From: Paenibacillus tyrphae
GTDB lineage: Bacteria; Bacillota; Bacilli; Paenibacillales; NBRC-103111
DNA length: 64,000 nucleotides
NCBI RefSeq assembly: GCF_000722545.1
Contig: NZ_JNVM01000013.1
Span: forward strand, 1 to 64,000
Direction of reading: 5' to 3'
Under the pieces are notes generated by a model. It was not told the DNA's origin. It was given only the letters and a program-made list of their open reading frames with translations, and searched no databases. Below are positions 1-7,671 of the stretch, piece by piece. The position numbers and the translations under genes are program-made. Each line of letters begins with the position of its first letter. Positions within the stretch are counted from its first letter, which is position 1.

Positions 1-52
1 TACCCCACCTCCGTATGTATCTCTATCTATCAAAAATCACTTTCTCAACACT
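1..52. repeat. Partial copy of a foldback repeat, cut by the window edge
   Basis: The first 24 bases are the exact reverse complement of bases inside the left arm of the 263-bp element at 41427-41689. A CACTTTCTCAA terminus follows near position 40, as at the right end of that element. Only one end is present because the window starts here. No transposase is near. Confidence 0.6.
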
Positions 53-145
53 CTGAGCTCTGGGGATATCCCGGAACTTTATTATTTTTAAAAATAGCAC
101 TTCGTCGTTAGAGCATTGACGACGTACACACCAAAAAAACAATAA

Positions 146-175
146 AGAGAAGCCCATTTTCGCACTGGCTTCTCT
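146..175 (-). terminator. Intrinsic terminator of the SolA-like gene
   Basis: The arms AGAGAAGCC and GGCTTCTCT pair around a 12-base loop. On the minus strand the hairpin is followed by TTATTGTTTTTTT. It lies about 20 bases past the stop of the oxidase gene at 195. Confidence 0.8.
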
Positions 176-194
176 ATGAAATAAACATTTATTA

Positions 195-1361
195 TCACCG
201 GACGCTCTCCACCTGCTGTTCTTGAAAGCGGGACAGTCGGAACATGCTTAGATCGAACGCGTCCGGTTTTCCCTCGATCCGGTCCGCCAAAATTTCGCCG
301 ACGACGCTGGCGAACTTGAAGCCGTGACCCGAAAAGCCGCAGGCGATCTGAATGTTCGGATCGTACGGCGCCCGGTCGATGATGAAATGTTCGTCCGGCG
401 ACAGCTCGTATTTGCACACCCCTCCGCGCAGCAGAGCGCCCGCCGCAGCCGGCATATACGTCTCCAGCGCCCGGCGGACATCGCCCTCGTCCTCCGGCAG
501 CGTCCCGAAATCAGCCGGCTGCTCGATCGGTGAGAGCGGAAGACCGGTCTCATGCCGGCCGATCTTTACGCCGGACCCTTGAATGCTCGGAAAGCCGTAA
601 AAGCCGCCGTCCGGGGTGCTTAACGTGAATCCCGGGAACCGCTCGGAAGTGAACAGCGCTTCGTCGGCCTGAAACCAGGCGACCGCTTTGCGGACCGGCG
701 CCACGGGCAGTGCAAGCGACGGAAGCAGCACGCTGCCGACTCCGGCGCCCGCACTTACAATAAGACAGTCCGCGTGGAAGTCGCCGACCCCGGTTTTTAC
801 GGTGACGCCCGCGTTCCACGGCACGACCTCCGTTACGCGCGTATACGGAAGCAGCGCCGCCCGATTCGCCAGCGCCGTTTCGCGATACGCCTGCACGCAC
901 TGCTCGCTGAGTAAATAGCCGGCCTCCGGCTCGAACAGCCCCGCATAGTCGTCCGGCAGTTGAACGCCCGGCCAGCGCTTCGCAATCTCCTGCGACCGCA
1001 GCAGTTCGACCGGCAATTGAAGCGCGGCCGACGATTCAAGCTTGTCGCGGAGCCCCAAATGCCCAGCCGGCGCCATATTCAGCACGCCGCTGCGAAAGAA
1101 CAGCTTCCGGCCGCGTTCCTCCTCCAGCTCGCTCCAGAGCCGGTGCGCCCGGACGGCCATGGCCGCGTAAGGGCCACCTCCGGCATAGGCATGACGGAGC
1201 AGTCTCGTTTCCCCGTGATGGCTGCCTCCCCCATGGGGCGGATCGAACGCGTCGATCAGCAGCGTGCTTATCCCTCTCCGCGCCAAATGCGCCCCTGCAC
1301 TCATGCCCATGGAGCCTGCGCCGATGACGATGACATCGTAAGACGTACGGATAACGGTCAC
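195..1361 (-). CDS. FAD-dependent amine oxidase, SolA / monomeric sarcosine oxidase family
   Basis: The 388-residue protein begins with a Rossmann FAD-binding segment (VIVIGAGSMG, about residues 10-19). It continues with the family pattern SHHGETRLLRHAY near residue 47 and ends with a CGFSGHGFKFA motif typical of monomeric sarcosine oxidase and N-methyltryptophan oxidase. Members oxidise secondary N-methyl amino acids in the cytosol, with covalent FAD and release of H2O2. The exact substrate cannot be read from sequence. The GTG start lies almost on top of a GGAAGGAG site, so the true start may differ slightly. It is divergent from the aldo/keto reductase and has its own terminator, so it is probably a single-gene unit. 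Confidence 0.85.
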   Translation of the reverse strand: MTVIRTSYDVIVIGAGSMGMSAGAHLARRGISTLLIDAFDPPHGGGSHHGETRLLRHAYAGGGPYAAMAVRAHRLWSELEEERGRKLFFRSGVLNMAPAGHLGLRDKLESSAALQLPVELLRSQEIAKRWPGVQLPDDYAGLFEPEAGYLLSEQCVQAYRETALANRAALLPYTRVTEVVPWNAGVTVKTGVGDFHADCLIVSAGAGVGSVLLPSLALPVAPVRKAVAWFQADEALFTSERFPGFTLSTPDGGFYGFPSIQGSGVKIGRHETGLPLSPIEQPADFGTLPEDEGDVRRALETYMPAAAGALLRGGVCKYELSPDEHFIIDRAPYDPNIQIACGFSGHGFKFASVVGEILADRIEGKPDAFDLSMFRLSRFQEQQVESVR

Positions 1362-1445
1362 TCCTTCCCAATCGTATATTAAACCGCCTTATAATTAGGT
1401 ATAATCAGACTATGACCACCTACATTCCCGAAGGAGTGAACTTTT

Positions 1446-2306
1446 TTGGAACATAGATATTTCGGCGCGTCCAACAAGCAATTTCCGATTCTGGGCTTCG
1501 GCGCCCAGCGCATCGTGGACGAGCATCAATGCACGGAAGAGGAAGCGATACGCATCGTCAACCGGGCGATCGACGAAGGCATTACCTACTTCGATACGGC
1601 CCCGAGCTATTCCGACGGGCAGTCGGAGGAACGGCTGGGCAAAGCGCTCCGGCACCGTCGCAGCGACGTCTGGATCGCAACGAAGACGCACGACCGAACA
1701 AGAGACGGCTCGTGGCGTCTGCTCGAAGCCAGCCTGAACCGGCTGCAAACCGACCGTGTCGACGAGTGGCGTCTGCATAATCTGGTGACGATGGACGATT
1801 TGGAGCAATGCTTCGCCAAGGGCGGGGCGATGGAGGCGATGCTCGAAGCGAAGGAGCAGGGTATCATCAAGGCGATCAGCGTCAGCGGGCATACCAACCC
1901 GGAAGTCCAGCTCGAAGCGATCGAACGGTTCCCCTTCGACAGCGCCTTGGTGGCGCTATCCGCCGCCGACCATTTCATCTACAGCTTCGCCCACGAGTTT
2001 GTTCCGCGAGCCGTAGAGAAAGGTGTCGCCGTGATCGGCATGAAGGTGATGGCGCTCGGGAAGCTCGCCCCATGGTACGAGCAGGCGCTGCGGTATACGT
2101 TCTCGCTGCCCGTTTCCACGACCATTATCGGGATGGAAACCATGGAGCAGTTAGAGAAAAATCTCGCCATCGCCAAGCGATTCCGCCCAATGTCCGACAC
2201 GGAGCAGCTCGACTTTTTGAAAGAAATCATCCATCTCGCCACGCCGGACGTACTGCGCTGGAAAGCGAGCGAGTGGATGTCCGGCGAATGGTACCGGCGC
2301 GACTAG
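1446..2306 (+). CDS. Aldo/keto reductase
   Basis: The 286-residue protein has the order expected of an AKR-like TIM barrel: FDTAPSYSDGQSEERLGKAL near residue 37 (Asp and Tyr of the active site), ATKTHD (catalytic Lys) near residue 77, and a C-terminal TIIGMETMEQLEKNL segment. The His of the usual tetrad may be the one in DEWRLHNL. The start is TTG with AAGGAGTG eight bases upstream. The gene diverges from the SolA-like oxidase and its end overlaps the convergent M20 gene by four bases, with no terminator visible between them. NAD(P)H-dependent carbonyl reduction is the family role; the substrate is unknown. Confidence 0.85.
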   Translation: MEHRYFGASNKQFPILGFGAQRIVDEHQCTEEEAIRIVNRAIDEGITYFDTAPSYSDGQSEERLGKALRHRRSDVWIATKTHDRTRDGSWRLLEASLNRLQTDRVDEWRLHNLVTMDDLEQCFAKGGAMEAMLEAKEQGIIKAISVSGHTNPEVQLEAIERFPFDSALVALSAADHFIYSFAHEFVPRAVEKGVAVIGMKVMALGKLAPWYEQALRYTFSLPVSTTIIGMETMEQLEKNLAIAKRFRPMSDTEQLDFLKEIIHLATPDVLRWKASEWMSGEWYRRD

Positions 2307-3466
2307 TCCCGCAGACGATCCAAAGCGTGAACCGCCGTAAGCGCAAATAAAGCCGCTCCCGGTACTAACGCATCCTCGTTCAGCGTAAATTTCGGATGGT
2401 GCCACTCCTCCGTTCCGCTCGTGCCCATCCAGAGGAAGCAGCCCGGCACCTGTTCCTGGTAGTGTGCAAAATCTTCGCCGCCCGTGGAACGCCGGGCCTC
2501 CGTCACTTGGAGGTTCAAAGCTTGCGCCGCCCCGCGGGCGATCTCCACCGCTTCCGAATCGTTCGTTACGGACGGAATTCCCGCAAACCAAGTCAGGCGC
2601 GCCTCTGCGCCGTAGCCCGCAGCGATGCCGCTGGCGATACGCCCCAGCAGATCCGGCAGCTTCTGCCGGACCTCCGGGCGGAACGTCCGCACGGTACCGT
2701 CCAGGACCGCTTCGTCCGGGATGACGTTCCACGTGCTGCCCGCATGAAAGCTGCATACGCTGACGACCGCGCTGTCGAGCGGGCTGATGCTGCGGCTGAC
2801 CGCGGTCTGGAGGCCGCCTACGATCGCGCTGGCGGCCACGATCGGGTCGATCGCCGCATCGGGAATGGCCGCATGGCCGCCCTTGCCGGTCACCGTCAGC
2901 TTGAAGCCATCGACGCTGGCCATCAGCGGCCCCGGCGCCAAGCCCACGGTGCCGACCGGCAGCTCGGGCTTGTTATGCATGCCGAAGATGGCCTGCACGC
3001 CTTCTAAAGCGCCCGCGCCGATCATCGCTTTCGCTCCGGTGCCCTTCTCTTCCGCCGGCTGAAACAGCAGCCTTACGGTTCCCTTGAGCTCTGCGGCATG
3101 CCGCTTGAGCAGCAGCGCCGCGCCCACTATCGCCGCGGTATGAAAATCGTGCCCGCAAGCGTGCATTTTCCCCGGAATTTCCGAGGCGAACGGCAGCCCG
3201 GTTTCTTCTGTCACCGGCAGCGCATCGATATCCGCCCGCAGCGCGACCGTCGGTCCGGGCTCAGCCCCTTCGACCTCCGCCAGCACGCCGACAGGCAGGC
3301 CGAGCGGCAGCAGCCAGATGCCCGCTCCGCTCAACGCTTCCCGGATCTTGCGGGTCGTCTCCACCTCCTGCATCGACAGCTCCGGATGTCGGTGCAATTC
3401 GCGGCGAAGCCGCACCAATTCGGGCTTCAGTTCCTCAGCCTCTTGAAGCAATCGTTCAGGGTTCAT
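2303..3466 (-). CDS. M20 family amidohydrolase (N-acyl-L-amino-acid hydrolase type)
   Basis: The 387-residue protein has the M20 metal motifs: ALRADIDALPV, HACGHDFHTAA (His ligand), AEEKGTGA (catalytic/ligand Glu) and TGGEDFAHY near residue 345. A dimerisation domain sits in the middle. Close relatives in B. subtilis (SndA/SndB, YtnL/YxeP) remove acetyl groups from N-acetylated S-modified cysteines. It is the last gene of the cystine-type transporter operon and directly follows a GNAT acetyltransferase, which fits an acetylate-oxidise-deacetylate route. ATG start with AAGGAG upstream. Substrate assignment is by context only. Confidence 0.85.
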   Translation of the reverse strand: MNPERLLQEAEELKPELVRLRRELHRHPELSMQEVETTRKIREALSGAGIWLLPLGLPVGVLAEVEGAEPGPTVALRADIDALPVTEETGLPFASEIPGKMHACGHDFHTAAIVGAALLLKRHAAELKGTVRLLFQPAEEKGTGAKAMIGAGALEGVQAIFGMHNKPELPVGTVGLAPGPLMASVDGFKLTVTGKGGHAAIPDAAIDPIVAASAIVGGLQTAVSRSISPLDSAVVSVCSFHAGSTWNVIPDEAVLDGTVRTFRPEVRQKLPDLLGRIASGIAAGYGAEARLTWFAGIPSVTNDSEAVEIARGAAQALNLQVTEARRSTGGEDFAHYQEQVPGCFLWMGTSGTEEWHHPKFTLNEDALVPGAALFALTAVHALDRLRD

Positions 3467-3484
3467 GCGTGGATTCTCCTTGGT

Positions 3485-3985
3485 TCAGCCTGTGGTGGCG
3501 CGGACTTCAGGCAGCAAATTTTTACGCAAAAAGACGAGCTTGTCGTCCCGTCCCAGCTCCCGTTCATAGAAGCGCACATAGCCTTTCCGTTCGTACATCG
3601 GCAGCAGCCAGGGATGCTTCGCCGAAGTCGCGAGAACGACAGCCGGTGAAAGCAGAATGTCCCGTACGACCGCTTCCTCCGCATAGCTCAGAAGCTTGCT
3701 ACCGACTCCGCGGTTCGCATACGCCGGATCGACGGCAAAATTGTACAGGAACGGCAGATCGGTCACCTCCGGCAGCGATCGGAGCGAAATGGTCGCGACG
3801 ATCGTTCCGCCGATCTCCAGCACGTAGCTGGCATGCTCGGCGATATTCGTCCGTACCATCTCCAAATCCGCATGGACCGCCGCAAATTCGATTTTAAGCT
3901 CCCCGATGCTCCGATAAGCTCTGCGAATCACGCCCAGAACCAGCTCGGCATCGTCTAATGTCGCTTGACGGTACACCTCGTTCAC
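3485..3985 (-). CDS. GNAT family N-acetyltransferase
   Basis: A protein of about 166 residues with the GNAT acetyl-CoA signature (DPAYANRGVGSKLL near residue 88) and the fold's usual C-terminal MYERKGYVRFYEREL strand. I chose the GTG at 3985 because GAGGTGA lies at proper spacing before it; a GTG nine bases earlier overlaps that site. It sits 18 bases before the M20 deacylase and 25 bases after the ATPase gene. That order resembles the SnaA/SnaB plus SndA/SndB acetylation-deacetylation pairs of B. subtilis organosulfur operons. Acceptor identity is inferred, not shown. Confidence 0.8.
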   Translation of the reverse strand: MNEVYRQATLDDAELVLGVIRRAYRSIGELKIEFAAVHADLEMVRTNIAEHASYVLEIGGTIVATISLRSLPEVTDLPFLYNFAVDPAYANRGVGSKLLSYAEEAVVRDILLSPAVVLATSAKHPWLLPMYERKGYVRFYERELGRDDKLVFLRKNLLPEVRATTG

Positions 3986-4010
3986 GGAACTCACCTCACG
4001 ATTTTCGCTA

Positions 4011-4763
4011 TTATATCACATAACTCCATTCCGGCGTGATTCTCCGCAGGAACTGCTTGGTTCGCTCTTCTTGGGGGCGGGAGAAAATGTCCTCCGGCTT
4101 GCCCTCCTCGACGATGACGCCTTCATCCATAAACACCACGCGGTTCGACACTTCGCGGGCGAAGCTCATCTCATGCGTCACGACGATCATCGTGATCCCT
4201 TCGCGGGCAATTTTGCGGATGACGGACAACACCTCGCCGACCAGCTCGGGATCGAGCGCCGACGTCGGCTCGTCGAACAAAATCACCTCGGGATTGAGCG
4301 CCAATGCCCGAGCGATCCCGACCCGCTGCTGCTGCCCGCCAGAAAGCTGGCTAGGGTAGGCATCGGCTTTGGCCGCAAGGCCGACCTTCTCCAGCACCTG
4401 AAGACTTCGCTCCCTCGCCTCTTCCTTAGGCACTTTTTGCGCAATAACGAGGCCTTCCATCACATTTTCCAGCGCCGTCTTATGCTTGAACAAATTGTAA
4501 TGCTGGAACACCATCGCCGTTTTGCGGCGCAGCGTCAAGATGTCGCGCTTGCTCGGATGCTTGCAGCTGACCGTAAAATCGCCGATCGCCACCTCCCCGT
4601 TCTGCGGGCGCTCCAGCAGGTTGACGCAGCGGAGCAGCGTCGTTTTGCCTGATCCGCTGGGCCCGAGAATGACGACGACCTCCCCTTTTTCCACCGACAA
4701 GTCGATCCCTTTCAGCACCGCCTGCTTGCCGAACGACTTTTGAATATTCGTCAGCCGAATCAT
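4011..4763 (-). CDS. Polar amino acid (cystine-type) ABC transporter ATP-binding protein
   Basis: The 250-residue cytoplasmic ATPase has Walker A GPSGSGKTT, Q-loop VFQHYNLF, signature LSGGQQQRVGIARAL, Walker B VILFDEPTSALDPELV and an H-loop VVTHEMSFA. That is the complete set of the GlnQ/TcyN family. The ATG at 4763 is preceded by GGGGAGG; an in-frame upstream extension lies inside the permease gene and is rejected. The start overlaps the permease stop (ATGA), so translation is probably coupled. With the two permeases and the lipoprotein it forms a complete importer like TcyJKLMN or YxeMNO. Confidence 0.9.
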   Translation of the reverse strand: MIRLTNIQKSFGKQAVLKGIDLSVEKGEVVVILGPSGSGKTTLLRCVNLLERPQNGEVAIGDFTVSCKHPSKRDILTLRRKTAMVFQHYNLFKHKTALENVMEGLVIAQKVPKEEARERSLQVLEKVGLAAKADAYPSQLSGGQQQRVGIARALALNPEVILFDEPTSALDPELVGEVLSVIRKIAREGITMIVVTHEMSFAREVSNRVVFMDEGVIVEEGKPEDIFSRPQEERTKQFLRRITPEWSYVI

Positions 4764-5470
4764 GTCACGCCTCCCCGATTGTATTTGGTTACCTTTTTTT
4801 CCAAATAAGCCGTCAGCCGCTCCGCCACGACCGTAATTCCCCAATAAATCAGCGCCGCCGCGATAAAGGCTTCCAAAAACTTCAAATTATTCGACGCCAC
4901 GACGCTGGCTTTGCCCAGGAGTTCCATCTGCGAGACCGTGAACGCAAACGTCGACGTATGCAAAAATCCGACGAACAGATTGCACAGATTCGGCAAAATG
5001 ACCCCGATCGCCTGCGGCAGCACGATGCGTCTGAGCGCTTGTGGCGTGCTCATGCCGACAGAGTAGGCGGCCTCGATCTGACCGCTGTTTACCGCCAGGA
5101 GGCCGGAGCGGATGATCTCAGACATGTAGGCGCCGGCCGTCAGGGAGAAAGCCGTCAGCACGAACGACAAGATCGGGATCGAAGCCGTCTTGATCCCCCA
5201 CCCGTAATGCGTCGACAGCTTGTCGATCAGCATCGGCAGTCCCCAATAAATGAGGAACACGTGCAAAATGACCGGCGTTCCACGCAAAAAGGAAACATAC
5301 GCGTCGGCGATCCGGTGCAGTACCTTCACCTTGTACATGCGGAGCAGCGCCGTCGCCACGCCGATGACGAACCCGAACAGCAGCGGGACGATCGTGATGA
5401 CCAGCGTCAAGGGCAGCGCGTCCAATATTTCAAAAAATGCCGTAACAATAAACCCGATGTCGATACTCAT
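4760..5470 (-). CDS. Polar amino acid ABC transporter permease
   Basis: The 236-residue membrane protein belongs to the HisMQ/TcyLM family. It has about five hydrophobic segments, an FLRGTPVILHVFLIY motif near residue 62 and the EAA-type loop AAYSVGMSTPQALRRIVLPQA near residue 133, which docks the ATPase. ATG start with GGAGTGAGGA upstream. It overlaps the ATPase gene by four bases and follows the second permease by about 35 bases. Two different permeases in one operon suggest a heterodimeric channel. Confidence 0.88.
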   Translation of the reverse strand: MSIDIGFIVTAFFEILDALPLTLVITIVPLLFGFVIGVATALLRMYKVKVLHRIADAYVSFLRGTPVILHVFLIYWGLPMLIDKLSTHYGWGIKTASIPILSFVLTAFSLTAGAYMSEIIRSGLLAVNSGQIEAAYSVGMSTPQALRRIVLPQAIGVILPNLCNLFVGFLHTSTFAFTVSQMELLGKASVVASNNLKFLEAFIAAALIYWGITVVAERLTAYLEKKVTKYNRGGVT

Positions 5471-5504
5471 TTCGTCCTCACTCCATCCCCGGACCGGCAG
5501 CCGG

Positions 5505-6206
5505 TCAAGCGCTCGCGATTCTTTGTTCGTGCCGCTGCAGTCGGATTTCCGTCAACGCAAAGCCCTTCTCCAGCACGAGCACGGTCAAATAGTAAACGAT
5601 CGTCAGACCGATATACACCTCCAGCGTATGGGCGGTCGTCGCAATCAGCGTCTGCCCCCGCCCCATCATGTCCATGACGCCAATGGAGTACGCCAGCGAC
5701 GTATCTTTCAGGAAGCCGATCACCGTGCTCGCGAAGTTCGGAAAAGCAATGACGAACGCCTGCGGCAGGACGATCCGGAAAAAGGCCTGCGGCCCCGTCA
5801 TGCCCACCGCATACGCGCCTTCAAGCTGGCCGCGGTCTACAGCGTTGACCGCCCCGCGGATCACCTCGGAGATCGAGGCCGCGCTGCCGAGCGCATACGT
5901 AATAATAACGAATACGATCGGATTCATCCGCGATATGTCGAAGTCCACGAGCTGCAGCAGCGCAGGTACCCCGTAAAAGACCAGAAACAATTGGATCAAA
6001 ATCGGCGTTCCGCGGACAAACGACACGTAAACGGCAGCGATCCGGGCCAGCACGGGAACGTTGTACAGCCGGGGCAGCGCGATCAACAGTCCCAGCAGTA
6101 CGCCGAAGAAAAGCGAAGCCGCCAAAATAAACAAAGTGACATGAAGATAGGACAGCAGTATAGGAAGGAACTCCCATATGAGCGCGGCGTCAAACGATTT
6201 CCCCAT
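5505..6206 (-). CDS. Polar amino acid ABC transporter permease
   Basis: A membrane protein of about 233 residues, homologous in layout to its neighbour. It carries FVRGTPILIQLFLVFYGVP near residue 62 and the coupling loop GAYAVGMTGPQAFFRIVLPQA. The ATG at 6206 fits an AAAGGT site better than the GTG six bases upstream. It lies between the solute-binding lipoprotein and the second permease. In B. subtilis this order belongs to the high-affinity cystine and S-modified cysteine importers; substrate range here is inferred from the cluster. Confidence 0.87.
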   Translation of the reverse strand: MGKSFDAALIWEFLPILLSYLHVTLFILAASLFFGVLLGLLIALPRLYNVPVLARIAAVYVSFVRGTPILIQLFLVFYGVPALLQLVDFDISRMNPIVFVIITYALGSAASISEVIRGAVNAVDRGQLEGAYAVGMTGPQAFFRIVLPQAFVIAFPNFASTVIGFLKDTSLAYSIGVMDMMGRGQTLIATTAHTLEVYIGLTIVYYLTVLVLEKGFALTEIRLQRHEQRIASA

Positions 6207-6239
6207 TCCCACCCATACCTTTCTGTAAGGAAATTTGGT

Positions 6240-7067
6240 CTACTTCTCCACGGTGTAATCGTCGCCCAGCCACTGCTTGCTCAGCTTCGCGAGCGTCCCG
6301 TCGGCCTTGATCTCCTTCAACGCCTCGTCGATCCGCTTTTTCAGCTCGCCTTCGTCCTTGCGAAGCATGAAATACACCTTCGAATTGGAAAGCGTCTCGC
6401 CGACCGTTTTGAGCTGGGCATCCGCGCTTTTATTCAAGTAATCGATGGCAAACTGCGTGCTGATCAAGGCGTCGACCCGCCCGGTTTTGACTTGCGTGCT
6501 CGTGTCTTCGCCTGCGCCGGTATAGACGACCTGAATCGGATTGCCGTGCTCCTTATTGTATTTTTCGGCCAGCGCCGCCGCATTGCTCGTCGCAGTGGCA
6601 ATCAGCTTCTTGCCCTTCAAATCGGCAATCGACTTGACGTCGTTATTGTCCTTGTGCACGACGATTTTGTTCGGGAAAATGTTGTACGCTTCGTCGTTGT
6701 ACAAAAATTTCTTCTGTCTCTCCTCGTTCACTTCCATTTGATGCGCGATAAAATCGATCTTTTTCGTTTCTAAACTGAGCAGCAAATTTTTGAATTCCAT
6801 CGTTTTCAGCTCGAACTCATACTCCGGCAGACGTTTGTCGATTTCTTTGACGAGCTCCACGTCGTAGCCGGTCAGCTTGCCGTCCTTATCGATAAAGCAA
6901 ATGTTCGGAAACTGCGTGCCCGTGCCGACGATGATTTTTTTTACAGCCTGGCCCCCGGCGGAGGCCGCAGCACTGGAGCTGCCCGCCCCTCCCGTAGAGG
7001 CTTGGGCGCCGCAGCCTGCCAGAAGGAGGACGGTCAGCAGAGACGCCGAAAGAAATCGTTTTTTCAT
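6240..7067 (-). CDS. Solute-binding lipoprotein of the cystine-type ABC importer
   Basis: The 275-residue protein has a lipoprotein signal peptide ending in LLLAGC, so Cys is lipidated and the protein sits on the outer membrane face. A Ser/Ala-rich linker follows and then the type 3 solute-binding fold (GTGTQFPNICFIDKDGKLTGYDVEL..., IADLKGKKLIATATSNAA). ATG 7067 was chosen over an upstream in-frame start because the signal peptide begins there and GGGGG precedes it. It is the first gene of the lower operon (importer, GNAT, M20). A terminator-like hairpin lies just upstream, so part of its transcription may be read-through. Confidence 0.88.
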   Translation of the reverse strand: MKKRFLSASLLTVLLLAGCGAQASTGGAGSSSAAASAGGQAVKKIIVGTGTQFPNICFIDKDGKLTGYDVELVKEIDKRLPEYEFELKTMEFKNLLLSLETKKIDFIAHQMEVNEERQKKFLYNDEAYNIFPNKIVVHKDNNDVKSIADLKGKKLIATATSNAAALAEKYNKEHGNPIQVVYTGAGEDTSTQVKTGRVDALISTQFAIDYLNKSADAQLKTVGETLSNSKVYFMLRKDEGELKKRIDEALKEIKADGTLAKLSKQWLGDDYTVEK

Positions 7068-7102
7068 ATGGTAACCCCCACGATCATGATAAATTGCCGA
7101 CA

Positions 7103-7134
7103 AAAAGCCCCTGCTTCAATCAACAGGAGCTTTT
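7103..7134 (-). terminator. Terminator-like hairpin between the two transporter operons
   Basis: The arms AAAAGCCCCTG and CAGGAGCTTTT pair with one mismatch, and on the minus strand the hairpin is followed by TTTTTGTC. It lies after the DinB gene and only about 36 bases before the start of the next lipoprotein gene. That leaves little room for a separate promoter, so it may act as a partial terminator. Confidence 0.65.
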
Positions 7135-7169
7135 GGCGGTCCAATCAGCTTCTTTTTTTGCAAGTATTT

Positions 7170-7655
7170 TTATTTCGACGTTTCTTTCTGCGGGAGAGCC
7201 TGCTTGATTCGCTCGATCTGCCGCAGATGCGTCTGCACGTGATTGATAAAGGCTTGAACCGCTTGCTCCAGCGTCACGGTTTCGCCTTTGAAATTTACGC
7301 CGCTCTTGCTCCAATCTTCCCCGGTTAACCGGCGGAACAACTGGCTGTTGAACACAAGCAGCGCTCGGAACACATCCAAAATATCGTCAGCGGAGCTTTC
7401 GTTCGCCCGAGCCGAACTCACCCAAGGGTCCTGCTTGAAGGCGGGCAGCTGCGCCGCCGATCCGGACAGCAGCTCGCGGATGCGGAACGAGACGACGATG
7501 TTGTGATCGGCCAGATGCGACAGCACCTCCGTTACGCTCCACTGCTCCGCCGACGCCTTCCATTTCAACTGGTTTTCCGACAAGCCCTCGATGGCTTGCT
7601 TCAACTGCTCATGCGTATGCAAGTACGCTTCAATATCGATCACACTCTGGCTCAC
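7170..7655 (-). CDS. DinB/YfiT-family protein, possible thiol S-transferase
   Basis: A protein of about 161 residues with the four-helix DinB fold pattern: SVTEVLSHLADH places a metal-type His near residue 47, and INHVQTHLRQIERI near residue 135 supplies the HxxxH pair. The three-His Ni/Zn site is therefore present. In Firmicutes some members (BstA/YfiT) are bacillithiol S-transferases. The GTG at 7655 is preceded by AGGAGGAGA; the upstream ATG is not. It closes the upper operon behind the fused peptide-importer ATPase. Its place among organosulfur genes makes a role in thiol chemistry plausible but unproven. Confidence 0.8.
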   Translation of the reverse strand: MSQSVIDIEAYLHTHEQLKQAIEGLSENQLKWKASAEQWSVTEVLSHLADHNIVVSFRIRELLSGSAAQLPAFKQDPWVSSARANESSADDILDVFRALLVFNSQLFRRLTGEDWSKSGVNFKGETVTLEQAVQAFINHVQTHLRQIERIKQALPQKETSK

Positions 7656-7671
7656 AGTGTCTCCTCCTGAC

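Noticed and set aside
4764..4844. 27-residue N-terminal extension of the cystine-type ATPase
   Set aside because: It lies in the permease gene; the normal MIRLTN start has GGGGAGG upstream.
5250..6773. 507-residue plus-strand open frame over the ABC permeases and lipoprotein
   Set aside because: The opposite strand holds intact ABC transporter genes with all motifs; this frame is Arg/Gln rich and has no family pattern.
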